Origin: a virus
IMG/VR virus record: IMGVR_UViG_3300010391_000097
Location: 1 to 20,991 of that record
Reading direction: 5' to 3' (one strand)
DNA: 20,991 bases
The position numbers and the translations under genes are program-made. The notes under the pieces are model-generated. The model searched no databases. It saw only the letters and a program-made list of their open reading frames with translations, and had not been told where the DNA came from. Below are positions 1 to 8,108 of this stretch, piece after piece. Each line of letters begins with the position of its first letter. Position 1 is the first letter of the stretch.

Positions 1-1122
1 TCCAGTGCTTGCGGCAGACAAGCCAGCTGATGCACCTTGCGCCATTGAAATAAACGCCGCGTTTCCCGCATCAACAAGAGCCAAAGATGTTGGGTCAATA
101 GCACCTGTAACTGTAAGTTTACTATTTACAACTACCGCACCCGTACCATTCGGTGAAAGAATAATATCTCCATTTGCGCCATCAGTAATGGTAATCGTTC
201 CAGTTGTGGCATTACCCGTTTGAAGCGTCAAATCATTATTTCCTTGAGAACGTAAAATACCTACGGCTGCGCCATTACCCACGGAAATACCATTGATAGA
301 ATTTTCAACTGTCATTCTTCTCACTAAAAATAGACCAGTTGATGCATAGAAAATCATGATACCTTTTTCAGACCCCGCAGTCACTTCACTAGCAACACTT
401 TGAAATCCTCCAAACAACGCTACTGAACCTACAGAATTATTCCCATAAAAATGCACTCCACCAATATGGTCATTATTCGCAGGTGATGCAGAATTATGAT
501 AGTAATCTAATATTGGTCCTTCTGGACCAGCATCATTACTTTGAAAACGTATCCCATTTTGGGGATTTGAACCAACAAACCCAAAAATACCAGACTTTTC
601 TATGTAAAATTCAGCCACATTTCTAGAAGAAGCAGTATAAAGTTGATTAACAATTAAGGTATTCAAAGGACTAATTGCCGTTCCAGTAATTTCTAATTTT
701 GCATTTGGAGTATTTGTACCAATCCCCAAAATATTATTAGTATCATCCCAGAAAAAGTTTGGATTATCTTCCTGTAACTTTAATCCGGCACCAACGAATA
801 AGACTGAACCAACTGTGCTACCAACAACATCAGTTACTCCAATCTCAATGTCACTTACACCAGGAATTGTGACCGTGACTGCGTTACCAATAGCCGTCGC
901 AGTCACTCCGGCTCCCACGAAATCAAACGAAGAAACAGACGGAGTGATAGATATGCCCTCATCAAATACTTCTATATTAGACGACGCAATCACCGCCGAT
1001 ACCTTAAGACGACCTGTTGCTGGGTCAACAAGTAGACGCCTAAACTCCGCCGCCACATCATCCGTTACTCCAAGTAGTGTATGACGATGGTTATCATCAA
1101 TTCGTGAATTCTGATTTGCCAC
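1..1122 (-). CDS. Tail fibre-like protein, partial (runs off left edge)
   Basis: This is an open frame of 374 codons without a stop that leaves the window at base 1, so the C-terminus is missing. The start is GTG at 1122; an in-frame TGA lies three codons upstream (1129-1131), so no earlier start exists. The protein begins ANQNSRIDDNHRHTLLGVTD, nearly the same N-terminus as the 975-aa fibre encoded just upstream, including the LLVDPATGRLKVSA end of the shared 37-residue module. Behind it come Gly/Thr/Asn-rich beta-type segments such as GIGTNTPNAKLEI and ITDGANGDIILSPNGTGAVV, typical of phage fibre shafts and trimeric beta-helices. Inferred role: an alternative receptor-binding fibre joined to the virion by the common N-terminal module. 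No Shine-Dalgarno sequence is visible. Fibre class is fairly sure; receptor and exact position on the particle are unknown. Confidence 0.75.
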   Translation of the reverse strand, partial: MANQNSRIDDNHRHTLLGVTDDVAAEFRRLLVDPATGRLKVSAVIASSNIEVFDEGISITPSVSSFDFVGAGVTATAIGNAVTVTIPGVSDIEIGVTDVVGSTVGSVLFVGAGLKLQEDNPNFFWDDTNNILGIGTNTPNAKLEITGTAISPLNTLIVNQLYTASSRNVAEFYIEKSGIFGFVGSNPQNGIRFQSNDAGPEGPILDYYHNSASPANNDHIGGVHFYGNNSVGSVALFGGFQSVASEVTAGSEKGIMIFYASTGLFLVRRMTVENSINGISVGNGAAVGILRSQGNNDLTLQTGNATTGTITITDGANGDIILSPNGTGAVVVNSKLTVTGAIDPTSLALVDAGNAAFISMAQGASAGLSAASTG

Positions 1123-1132
1123 AGAATTTCAA

Positions 1133-1348
1133 TTAGGAAATCTTACTGCTTACATCAGGAATTTTATTCGCAAGTTCTTTATGTTTCTGATACATATAAC
1201 TTTCTTGAAGCTTGCGGATAAAATATTTCTTTATAAATTCTTCCTTAGTCAACTTCTCTTTGATCAATGGATTGTATTCCCTGTATCCATTAGCCTCACA
1301 AAAACAATTCGCAATCTCGTCATCCTCAATTTTGATTGTTATTTCCAT
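1133..1348 (-). CDS. Hypothetical 71-aa protein between two fibre genes
   Basis: A small charged protein starting MEITIKIEDDEIANCFCEAN, lying between the stop of the 975-aa fibre (28 bp upstream) and the GTG start of the next fibre (10 bp downstream). The first part looks like a short beta strand followed by an acidic turn; the middle (KEKLTKEEFIKKYFIRKLQE) is a probable amphipathic helix. There are two cysteines (CFC) but no metal-site pair. I do not recognise a family. Its place inside the fibre cluster suggests a chaperone, assembly factor or accessory of the fibres, but that is inference from position only. Upstream DNA is AT-rich without a clear ribosome binding site. The overlapping plus-strand frame at 1181-1384 looks like its shadow. 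Confidence 0.6.
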   Translation of the reverse strand: MEITIKIEDDEIANCFCEANGYREYNPLIKEKLTKEEFIKKYFIRKLQESYMYQKHKELANKIPDVSSKIS

Positions 1349-1375
1349 ATTAGATTAAGTAAATTAAATTTATTA

Positions 1376-4303
1376 TTAAACTAAATTTACCCATGCGCCT
1401 GCTTCGTAACCTTGGAATTTATTAGCTGTACTATTGTAAAGCACCATGCCATTCACCGCCGTTAATGCGTCACGTTGAGTAGTAGTCATTCGAGGAAGAA
1501 GCAGCGCTCCGACCGTGCTAGTCAAGTCTAAGAGGGCAGAAACAGCTGGTGCCAACGTGCCCATGCCGATATTATTCCTAGAAGCGTCAAGAAAGAAAAG
1601 ATTAGGGTCGGTGTCACCCTCCATTCTAACATCAGCGTCAGTGCCTTGATCGTTGAAGATAACTCCGCCGCCGCCTTGAGTCCTAATCGCTATTTTATTT
1701 GTCCCAAAGGTCAGATTAGCCACTTCCAAACCAACTTGGGTTGTTATCACGGGAGTGCCAGTGCTAGTGCTAAAAGTATCGCCGATGAAAATGTTGAATA
1801 GACTGCCAATCGTCCCGTTATAACCCCCAGTAATGGTAGCTTGTATGAATTCACCTGTGACACTCGTGATATTATTGGAAGAAGTGCCACCAACTATCGG
1901 AGTATTATTTAGGCTGACCGCCGATCCCAATGCCACCTGCGGGTCAATGACCGGCACCATCCTGAAACACTGGATGTTGGCTGAAGCTTTTTGAGTAAAC
2001 GTTAAATTCCAGCCCAAAGAATTAGTGGTTTCACCAGAACAATCAAATAATTGCGTCGACGTGCCAACCAATCCGTTAATCTGAAACGTAGATGCTGGGA
2101 CACTGGTGCCGATACCGACACGGTTTGTCGAAGCATCTACAAATAACAAATTAACATCTGTATCACCTTCAACTCGGAAATCCGTATTAGCGTCACCCCC
2201 CTCATTGAAGGTAACATTCCCAGCGAAGGTTCTGATAGCCCAATTATTCGTGCCAAAAGTCTGGTTATTGATTTGAATGCCAATCTGATTGGTCAGCGTC
2301 GGCGTACCTGTCCCCAGATTAGAAACATCAGTTATCAGAAGTGAAAATAAATTTGTGACTGTTCCACTGTAAGTATCCTGGAATCGAGGAAAGATAACAT
2401 CAGCCTCGACGTTGGTAATCGCATTAGAGGAAGTCCCGCCAATGCCAATTGAGTTATTCAAGCCGATCACTGTCGTTGTCGCCATTCCTGGGTCAATCGT
2501 CGGAACAAATCTTAATGCCTGGGTAGTTAAAGCAACACTCGGATTATGAATAAAAGCAAAATTGACACCAATAACATTAGTCGAAGTTCCAGTTAATCCT
2601 AAAATTCCATCCGAAGTAGTACCAGCAATTTCCAATGTAAAATCAGGCGTAGTCGTACTAATACCTACATTAACCGCACCTCCACCTGTTGCACCTAAAA
2701 TTAAACTGTTGCTTGCTCCTACAATCGCACCAGTCCCAATTGCTGTAGCATTAGTCAGTCCATCTACCCCCACATCAGCAAGATAGCCGATTAAGGTAAT
2801 ACTGTTACCTGTAACATTGGTTATCCCCGCATTTTTACCTATCGCAATGTTTTGGAATCCTGAAGTATTAGCAGACAAAGAACCGACACCAATACCGATA
2901 TTGTTACTGGCATTAGAATTGTTGAGCGCACCACCACCTAACGCGACGTTAAAATCACCCGTAATGTTAGATTGCAACGCCCCAGTACCAACACCTGTGT
3001 TGCCATTCCCGGAAGTATTAGAATTGAGAGCGTTAAACCCAAAACCTGCATTATCATCTCCCGTAGTCAAAGCCACTAAAACATTTTGACCAACACCCGT
3101 GCCAAAAACTCCTACGGCTGTTTGATTACCTGCGTTTATTCCCGCATAGAATGCTCCTACTTGCGCTGCCGGAGAATGAATGTAAAGATTGGAATCAGCG
3201 TAAATTATCGAACCAGTATTGATACGGAAATTCCCTTCAACTTGCAACTTTTCTACCTGAGCGGATGTGCCAATACCAACACGTCCCAAACTGTCTATTC
3301 TCATCCGTTCAAGAGAAACTCCAGAACCAGTCGGAGTAGTATTAAATACTATTCTGCCTGGCATACTGCCCAAGCCAGGCGTTCCATCAACCTGGAAATC
3401 TATTAAACCTGTGTAGAGGTTTGTCGCACCATCAAAACCAAGGCCAAATATCTCTAAAGTAATATCACTATCAGACGCAATCGTAGGTGCGGCAAGTGTC
3501 CCTTCAGAATGAGCTCCACCAATAAGTGGAAAGATTATACCAGCAGTTTCCTGAATATATCCTCCAAACGTGGGATAAGTATCATCGTGGCGCTGGATAA
3601 ATTGGAAAGTAGAAGGGAACCCTAAAAAATTTAGAACATCACTGTTAGTACCCAGACCTAAAGCCTTATCGGTGTTATTCCAAAACAAAAAATTATCTCC
3701 AAAAATTGTAGTCGCAGTATCCCAAAACGTCACCTGGCCAGGTGAACCAGATCCAGTAACAGCCGATCCGCTAGTCGGCGCAAAAGTAATTGAAGCTCGA
3801 ACATTATCCAAAGTTCCTACACCTGACGCTGAAGAATCTACTTGTACCGTAACGACATCTCCAGGAGAAACAACCACGTTATTTGTTACGTCATTACCAG
3901 TGGTTACTGTAGCGGCCAATGTCGTTGTAAGTGCAGATGGTACGCCGTTAATCCGCACTGTGATGATGGTATTCTGGTCGTAACTATTCACCGACGCATC
4001 CACGAATAGACGATTCAAAGTACCCCCTACTGGTGCCACCATACCCGCTTGAGCCTCTACCGTAATGGCCGATCCAGAAGTACCAGGCACAAGATAAAAT
4101 GTTCCTGGAGCTAACATCACCCCTTCTTGAGCACCAAAGAATAGAAAACCACCACCACCAAATCCCGAGATGTTAGCCGATACCTTCAATCTTCCCGATA
4201 TTGGATCTACCAGGATTCGTCGCAGTTCCGCCGATAAATCATCAGTCACTGCGAGAAGCGAATGCTGCCTATTATCATCAATTTTTGCGTTTTGGTTTGC
4301 CAT
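1376..4303 (-). CDS. Large tail fibre / receptor-binding protein (975 aa)
   Basis: Residues 1-43 form the N-terminal module shared with its neighbours (KIDDN...AVTDD...ILVDPISGRLKVSA). Residues about 98-176 look like a beta-sandwich domain. GIGT-type shaft segments appear near 340-356, 547-560, 728-741 and 912-920. Residues about 414-505 are YadA-head-like repeats of about 14 residues (DDNAGFGFNALNSNTSGN, FNVALGGGALNNSNASNN). Residues about 547-735 and 729-919 are two tandem copies of one long unit with matching landmarks (GGTSSN, TFGTN, AIRT, EGDTD, FVDAS/FLDAS). The C-terminus (LLLPRMTTTQRDAL to the final WVNLV) matches a tail common on phage and metagenomic fibre proteins. The expected product is a trimeric fibre or adhesin on the virion. 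ATG start, no clear Shine-Dalgarno; the gene begins 1 bp after the 93-aa gene ends. Confidence 0.85.
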   Translation of the reverse strand: MANQNAKIDDNRQHSLLAVTDDLSAELRRILVDPISGRLKVSANISGFGGGGFLFFGAQEGVMLAPGTFYLVPGTSGSAITVEAQAGMVAPVGGTLNRLFVDASVNSYDQNTIITVRINGVPSALTTTLAATVTTGNDVTNNVVVSPGDVVTVQVDSSASGVGTLDNVRASITFAPTSGSAVTGSGSPGQVTFWDTATTIFGDNFLFWNNTDKALGLGTNSDVLNFLGFPSTFQFIQRHDDTYPTFGGYIQETAGIIFPLIGGAHSEGTLAAPTIASDSDITLEIFGLGFDGATNLYTGLIDFQVDGTPGLGSMPGRIVFNTTPTGSGVSLERMRIDSLGRVGIGTSAQVEKLQVEGNFRINTGSIIYADSNLYIHSPAAQVGAFYAGINAGNQTAVGVFGTGVGQNVLVALTTGDDNAGFGFNALNSNTSGNGNTGVGTGALQSNITGDFNVALGGGALNNSNASNNIGIGVGSLSANTSGFQNIAIGKNAGITNVTGNSITLIGYLADVGVDGLTNATAIGTGAIVGASNSLILGATGGGAVNVGISTTTPDFTLEIAGTTSDGILGLTGTSTNVIGVNFAFIHNPSVALTTQALRFVPTIDPGMATTTVIGLNNSIGIGGTSSNAITNVEADVIFPRFQDTYSGTVTNLFSLLITDVSNLGTGTPTLTNQIGIQINNQTFGTNNWAIRTFAGNVTFNEGGDANTDFRVEGDTDVNLLFVDASTNRVGIGTSVPASTFQINGLVGTSTQLFDCSGETTNSLGWNLTFTQKASANIQCFRMVPVIDPQVALGSAVSLNNTPIVGGTSSNNITSVTGEFIQATITGGYNGTIGSLFNIFIGDTFSTSTGTPVITTQVGLEVANLTFGTNKIAIRTQGGGGVIFNDQGTDADVRMEGDTDPNLFFLDASRNNIGMGTLAPAVSALLDLTSTVGALLLPRMTTTQRDALTAVNGMVLYNSTANKFQGYEAGAWVNLV

Positions 4304-4304
4304 A

Positions 4305-4586
4305 CTATGGTTCTATAAACACGTCACACCATAAAAAACCGTTCTGCGAATCAATTAAAAGTGTCCTAATATCAGTCGCCACATTATCAGTAACCGCCTT
4401 GGAAGATGGCTCATGATTCTCATCTACTTTCGTCGTGTTTAAGACTGGTACTGTGTCGGTAGTAGGATAAATGACAATCAGAAGTCTCCCAGTTACTGGA
4501 TCGACCAAAAGAGGCACTGGCAAAAGGCCAATGTTATCTTCAGCCGCCATTGCCACATAATCATGATTATCATCTATTCTACCCAT
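4305..4586 (-). CDS. 93-aa protein made of two copies of the fibre N-terminal module
   Basis: Residues 3-39 (RIDDN... to LLVDPVTGRLLIVI) and 53-89 (KVDEN... AVTDN... TLLIDS) align without gaps to the 37-residue N-terminal module of the two fibres downstream. Nothing else is present, so this is a module dimer without a shaft. The second copy is degenerate where the fibres have VDPxxGRL (IDSQNGFL). The start overlaps the stop of the coiled-coil gene (ATGGGTAG), and an AAGGAG sequence lies 13 bases upstream, the best ribosome binding site among the structural genes. Inferred role: an adaptor, cap or fibre-attachment protein using the same docking surface as the fibres. It could instead be the remnant of a deleted fibre gene, though the intact frame and good start argue against decay. 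Confidence 0.7.
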   Translation of the reverse strand: MGRIDDNHDYVAMAAEDNIGLLPVPLLVDPVTGRLLIVIYPTTDTVPVLNTTKVDENHEPSSKAVTDNVATDIRTLLIDSQNGFLWCDVFIEP

Positions 4587-5292
4587 ATTTTTTCTTCATC
4601 TCCTTATCAGCCAGTTTAAGAGAAGTTTGCTGAGACGTGATATGCCTTTGCTCTTTTCTGATTTTCTCCCATTCTTTTTCGGCTGAAAGATTGAGAACGG
4701 CCAATGATTTTTTTTTATCTTCAACTTCTTTGATTTTTTGTTCAACTTCTTTTTCTTTCTTTTTCTGTTGCTCATAGAACTTTTCCCATTGCGACATCAA
4801 CATGGTAGAACTCTGTTTGACAAATTGCTGCTGATCTCTAAGGGAATCCTCTTTGTCTTTGACAGTAAGTTCTCGGAATTGTAATTCCGCCTTCATCTCA
4901 TCCAATCTAAACAGTTCTTGGATAAGTTCTTCACGATCTCGTCTTATTTGTGTTACTTCTAAGTCAATCTTACCTTTCATCTCTCTGACAGCCTCAAAAT
5001 CAGCTTGCGTTTTTTGTTGTATCTGAGTTATTGGTTCAAGTAATTTTTGTCGAGCTAATAAAAGCTGTTTTACTTCACCATCTAACTCATTTTTTTTATC
5101 AAGACTCAGTTGCATCGAACTATCAAGATCCTTTTGTATCTGCTCTTTTTCTTTTTCAGAACTTGACTTTTGCAAGTTAATTTTTTGCAATTCATCCTTC
5201 ATCCACAAGGATAAATCCTCTTTCTTTTGAGCCAATCGGATTAACTCATCTTTTTTCTGGTTTTCCACTTCCTGTGGCCTGAATAAACGCAT
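4579..5292 (-). CDS. Long coiled-coil structural protein (about 237 aa)
   Basis: Almost the whole protein is Lys/Glu/Gln-rich heptad-like sequence without prolines or glycines, for example KDELIRLAQKKEDLSLWMKD and EVEDKKKSLAVLNLSAEKEW, predicting one long alpha-helical coiled coil. It ends KKYG. The open frame can start at 5379 (ATG GGT ATA), but that lies inside the preceding gene. The ATG at 5292 gives MRLFRPQEVENQKKD and sits 7 bp after the upstream stop at 5300, so it is preferred. No enzyme motif is visible. It lies between a zinc-finger-tailed protein and the fibre-module genes. Possible roles are a tail needle, internal rod, tape-measure-like protein or fibre scaffold. It is short for a tape measure and has no hydrophobic segment. 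Function unassigned. Confidence 0.75.
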   Translation of the reverse strand: MRLFRPQEVENQKKDELIRLAQKKEDLSLWMKDELQKINLQKSSSEKEKEQIQKDLDSSMQLSLDKKNELDGEVKQLLLARQKLLEPITQIQQKTQADFEAVREMKGKIDLEVTQIRRDREELIQELFRLDEMKAELQFRELTVKDKEDSLRDQQQFVKQSSTMLMSQWEKFYEQQKKKEKEVEQKIKEVEDKKKSLAVLNLSAEKEWEKIRKEQRHITSQQTSLKLADKEMKKKYG

Positions 5293-5299
5293 AGGACTA

Positions 5300-5764
5300 C
5301 TATTTCTTTCTAAGTGAACATGTGTTTTTGTGCCTAGATGGTGAATCACACTCAGGACACCGTTTAGCTCTATCCCCATAAGTTACATTCAACTTAGCTG
5401 AAGGTGAAGATGTACTTAGAAGATCTATAGTGCCTGAAATGATTTCTGGCTGCGTTTCTACTGGTTCTGGAACCTTAGACCCAATTTGCTGCAAGAGCTC
5501 TGTTTCCAGTTTCGTTTTATCATCTGCCTGAATCGTTTGGACGATTTCCCCAAAACATTTTCGGATCAGCTCATTCCTAGTCTGATGACTGGTAACCAAC
5601 TTTTGTTTATTAAGTTCCCGGTCAATCAGGTGATTCGCGAAGTGCATCGCCAAGTAATCCTGCAAATAGATTGACTGCCCTGCTTTGAAGTCGTATTCCA
5701 CTCCATCCCAAGTGTAAGTAAAATCCTCATCCGTCCAGTTTGTAAACAACATCGCTTTTGCCAT
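5300..5764 (-). CDS. Hypothetical virion-module protein with C-terminal zinc finger (154 aa)
   Basis: The N-terminal part (MAKAMLFTNWTDEDFTYTWD) is a beta-rich region with aromatic residues. Residues about 35-95 are helical, and a Pro/Ser/Thr-rich linker spans about 98-125. The last 20 residues contain C136-x2-C139 and H145-x3-C149, a CCHC-type zinc site ending in a basic tail (RKK). The organisation of folded domain, flexible linker and small basic zinc knuckle suggests nucleic-acid or protein docking, but no named family is recognised. It follows the decoration-like gene after an 87-bp gap holding a hairpin. The ATG is preceded by AAAGAAAAGAGAT, at most a poor ribosome binding site. It may be a head-completion or neck protein, by position only. 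Confidence 0.65.
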   Translation of the reverse strand: MAKAMLFTNWTDEDFTYTWDGVEYDFKAGQSIYLQDYLAMHFANHLIDRELNKQKLVTSHQTRNELIRKCFGEIVQTIQADDKTKLETELLQQIGSKVPEPVETQPEIISGTIDLLSTSSPSAKLNVTYGDRAKRCPECDSPSRHKNTCSLRKK

Positions 5765-5812
5765 ATCTCTTTTCTTTAACCGTTGGTGAAGCGGTAATTT
5801 AGCACCACTAAC

Positions 5813-5835
5813 GGGGCGTTTTTACAGAACGCCCC
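5813..5835. other. GC-rich hairpin in the gap between two structural genes
   Basis: GGGGCGTT at 5813-5820 and AACGCCCC at 5828-5835 are perfect inverted copies with a 7-base loop. On the minus-strand transcript the hairpin lies between the 155-aa decoration-like gene and the 154-aa gene. No T-run follows it in the minus direction, so it is not a standard intrinsic terminator. It may stabilise the 3' end of the upstream message or weaken read-through, giving different expression levels on its two sides. Confidence 0.5.
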
Positions 5836-5851
5836 CGAAACTGAACCTAAG

Positions 5852-6319
5852 TTATCCAAGAATATTCGTCACTTCCGGATAATCAATTTGCGCGGTAATC
5901 ACGCCACCGACTGTAGCTGAACGGGACCACGCTCCTACCACAAGGTCTCCGGCCACTACTGCGTCATCCACCGACCCAGCAGCTGCTGCGTCAATGAAAA
6001 GCGGAAAATTATCCGCCACAGTAGCCGCTTTAGCATTCGTTACCGACCCCTTGACCAGATACCAGCCAAACCTACTTGCAATGGTTGCGGCCATAGCAAT
6101 AGCCACAGCACCAATCGCATTGGGTACTAGTAAGATAGTCAAGAAAGCCTCATCGTAGTTGACCCACGAACCCGCAACCGTTGAAGCTACTCCGGTCAGA
6201 TAGATATACTCATTTCCTGAGCTATCTACTGCTCGAGTTCCCAATGGAACCTGGACCGAGGTATCCACGATACTGGTATTACCGTGAAAGGCTTGTGGAT
6301 AACCTGTAAGATTAGCCAT
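5852..6319 (-). CDS. Probable capsid decoration / head-associated protein (155 aa)
   Basis: A small Ala/Val/Gly-rich beta protein starting MANLTGYPQAFHGNTSIVDT, with a surface-type pattern (GTRAVDSSGNEYIYLTGVAS, GWYLVKGSV, ADNFPLFIDAAAAGSVDDAV, GDLVVGAWSRSATVGG). Phage genes downstream of the major capsid gene often encode proteins of this length and composition: a GxEYxYL strand, a GWYxxKG strand, and a C-terminal segment referring to position and hydration. Some of these are decoration or cement proteins. The assignment rests on composition and position; there is no catalytic motif and no signal peptide. The Ala-rich stretch near residues 60-85 is hydrophobic but interrupted by Arg and is probably buried rather than membrane-spanning. 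No Shine-Dalgarno precedes the ATG. Confidence 0.6.
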   Translation of the reverse strand: MANLTGYPQAFHGNTSIVDTSVQVPLGTRAVDSSGNEYIYLTGVASTVAGSWVNYDEAFLTILLVPNAIGAVAIAMAATIASRFGWYLVKGSVTNAKAATVADNFPLFIDAAAAGSVDDAVVAGDLVVGAWSRSATVGGVITAQIDYPEVTNILG

Positions 6320-6337
6320 ACCAATCTAATTAGTGAA

Positions 6338-7009
6338 TTAAGAAGAAGCCCGAGCCGCGATGTAGTCCACCGTCGTACCTGCACCAGGGTCTGCCGAGAA
6401 GTCTACTGTCAGAGTATTAGCCGTGGGAACCGCCTTCACGATTGACACTGCGTTCGCGGAAGTCCGAATGACCGCCGACACGATGTCCGTGGCCAATAGT
6501 CCTGTTGCAGTAAAGGCGTTTGAAGTACCACCCCCACCATAGACCGCTGTGGTAGCCGCAAGCGCAATTACATGTGAGGTCGGTACATGGTCCCAGAATG
6601 TCCCATCAAAGATGAGAGCATCTCCAGCCGTGTAAGGACCCGCCACTACCGTATTGCCCTGGAGCCCGACAACAGTTAAGTTACCAGCACTGTCAAGCGT
6701 GGCATCCTTAATCAATGTCGTTGGGGTCCAAAACGTACCGTCAGAAATCAGAATCTGGCCAGTAGTAGGCCCAGTAGCTGATACCGTGAAGCCTTGCAAG
6801 CCGACAACTGTTAGTGCCCCCGTATCATCAATGGTCGCGTCTTTAATGAGCGCCACATCCGATGCCAGGTTTGTCGCATCTCCAACCAGAATATGGTTGT
6901 GAGTCAATGTAACATCCGCGGCGATAACCGCTCCGCCTTCAATGTCATCCGAGACAATCTTACCCCCATACTTCAAGGCTGGTACATAATCTTCAGCATG
7001 AATCGTCAT
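6338..7009 (-). CDS. Repeat-containing virion protein (fibre/collar-like, 223 aa)
   Basis: Two tandem repeats of about 44 residues fill the centre: residues 55-99 and 100-142, each running IKDAT(I/L)D, then LTVVGLQG, then a GQILISDGTFW or GDALIFDGTFW end. GLQG...(G/D)GTxW repeats are common in phage fibre, collar and neck appendage proteins. The N-terminus (MTIHAEDYVPALKYGGKIVS) is unlike the repeat. The C-terminal 75 residues form a separate Ala/Thr/Val-rich beta domain ending VDYIAARASS, resembling small head-decoration or exposed domains. The gene directly follows the major capsid gene (18 bp), which favours a protein tied to the head or head-tail junction. The ATG lacks a visible ribosome binding site. 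The repeats have diverged at DNA level, so the duplication is not recent. Confidence 0.65.
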   Translation of the reverse strand: MTIHAEDYVPALKYGGKIVSDDIEGGAVIAADVTLTHNHILVGDATNLASDVALIKDATIDDTGALTVVGLQGFTVSATGPTTGQILISDGTFWTPTTLIKDATLDSAGNLTVVGLQGNTVVAGPYTAGDALIFDGTFWDHVPTSHVIALAATTAVYGGGGTSNAFTATGLLATDIVSAVIRTSANAVSIVKAVPTANTLTVDFSADPGAGTTVDYIAARASS

Positions 7010-7027
7010 AGCCCAAGAAGTTAAGAG

Positions 7028-8074
7028 TTAGATGCCCGTAATGCCAGTCAATTTGCCATGACGCTTCGGGTTGGTCGTCAGAAGTTCTCCGCCGAGATAG
7101 ACATGGCCAACAACTGATGCGGAGTTCGTCGGCTTAATCCAACCAGTCCAACTAAAGCCTAAGCCCATCACCTCAGAGTAGTCATTACCTTCAATGTCCT
7201 GAGACTTGAACTTAACCGCTTCAGTTTCCGCGACTGGAAGCGCATACCAGTCAATGTAATCTTCATTGATGAAGAACAAAGTCTGGGACGTTGCTTTTTC
7301 ATCTGCCAGCACTGGGAATCCTTTGAAGTACAGACCGGTGAAGCCCGTACCACCAATGTAACCAGTACCTGGTTTGCCCATATTCCCCGATGCTTTCATC
7401 ATAGGGACATCTTTCACAATGCGCTCTTGCGGCAGCAGAAGCTGTTCATAGAAACTGAATACTGCTTCAGTTGTAAGCCCAAGAGTAGGCTTCTGTGAGC
7501 CTGAAGTAATCGCATTATAAAGAGTGGACATCTTCAGTAACGTAAGCGTACCCCCAGAAGCCGTCACCGTTGACTGCAAAGTCGGGAAAGTCGCCCGAGA
7601 CAGGCCGCCAATCGTAGCGACGACACCGCCATCATCCACAATAGCACCAAGACCCAAGAAGTCCTTGCCACCATTACCGGTACCTGTCCCATAGAACAAT
7701 GTACCAATGTCATCACCCATGTCCTGGGCGGAGGAGGCCATTTCAATGCGGGCCAAGTCTAGGATTTTTTCATCTGTCTGGTTAGCTGAGAGTTCGTCGA
7801 GTGGCAATGCTACAGTAATCTGGTAGAACTTAGGAGTATACTCCATGTTCACCCGAGTATCGGAAGCATTGGTTGAGAACGTGTCGAATCCCGCGAATGA
7901 AGTACCCGTCACGTTCTTCTGGTACTTAATCGGGAATTTCATGCGCTCCCCACTCCATTTCTTTGCCTTGGTCAGCATCCGTGTGGCAAAGACATTCGAG
8001 TTTAAGATCTGGTCCACAACCATTGGCACAAGTTTGCTCTGAGTAGTTGTGAGTACTCTTTGTCCAAAAGCCAT
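7028..8074 (-). CDS. Major capsid protein (HK97-fold, 348 aa)
   Basis: Length, position after a scaffold-like gene, and sequence all fit an HK97-fold major capsid protein. The N-arm (MAFGQRVLTTTQSKLVPMVV) is followed by a stretch typical of the E-loop region (KFPIKYQKNVTGTSF then MEYTPKFYQITVALPLDEL). Next comes the spine-helix region (ILDLARIEMASSAQDMGDDI), with GTGTGNGGKDFLGLGAIVDD as an exposed loop. The C-terminal part contains the ETEAVKFKSQDIEGNDYSEV and GLGFSWTGWI strands. The protein would form the icosahedral shell. No protease is encoded next to it, so maturation cleavage is not indicated. The first 13 residues and 16 bases of coding DNA recur in the 35-aa gene at 9187-9294. The leader AAAAAAACTTGT has no Shine-Dalgarno. 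Confidence 0.85.
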   Translation of the reverse strand: MAFGQRVLTTTQSKLVPMVVDQILNSNVFATRMLTKAKKWSGERMKFPIKYQKNVTGTSFAGFDTFSTNASDTRVNMEYTPKFYQITVALPLDELSANQTDEKILDLARIEMASSAQDMGDDIGTLFYGTGTGNGGKDFLGLGAIVDDGGVVATIGGLSRATFPTLQSTVTASGGTLTLLKMSTLYNAITSGSQKPTLGLTTEAVFSFYEQLLLPQERIVKDVPMMKASGNMGKPGTGYIGGTGFTGLYFKGFPVLADEKATSQTLFFINEDYIDWYALPVAETEAVKFKSQDIEGNDYSEVMGLGFSWTGWIKPTNSASVVGHVYLGGELLTTNPKRHGKLTGITGI

Positions 8075-8086
8075 ACAAGTTTTTTT

Positions 8087-8108
8087 AGTGAGTTAGCTCG
8101 TCCTCACT
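8087..8108. other. Inverted repeat across the scaffold stop / capsid leader
   Basis: AGTGAG at 8087-8092 and CTCACT at 8103-8108 form a 6-bp stem with a 10-base loop. On the minus-strand message it ends a few bases before the A-rich capsid leader and includes the scaffold stop codon. It may be a processing or stabilising hairpin that lifts capsid expression over scaffold, but the stem is short and could be chance. Confidence 0.35.

Noticed and set aside
3672-3983. Plus-strand frames opposite the fibre, capsid, scaffold and portal genes
   Set aside because: They are antisense shadows of strong coding sequences and encode no recognisable domains.
5293-5379. Upstream start for the coiled-coil gene (266-aa version)
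   Set aside because: It would overlap the preceding gene by 80 bp, and the added residues are not coiled coil; the ATG at 5292 follows the upstream stop.
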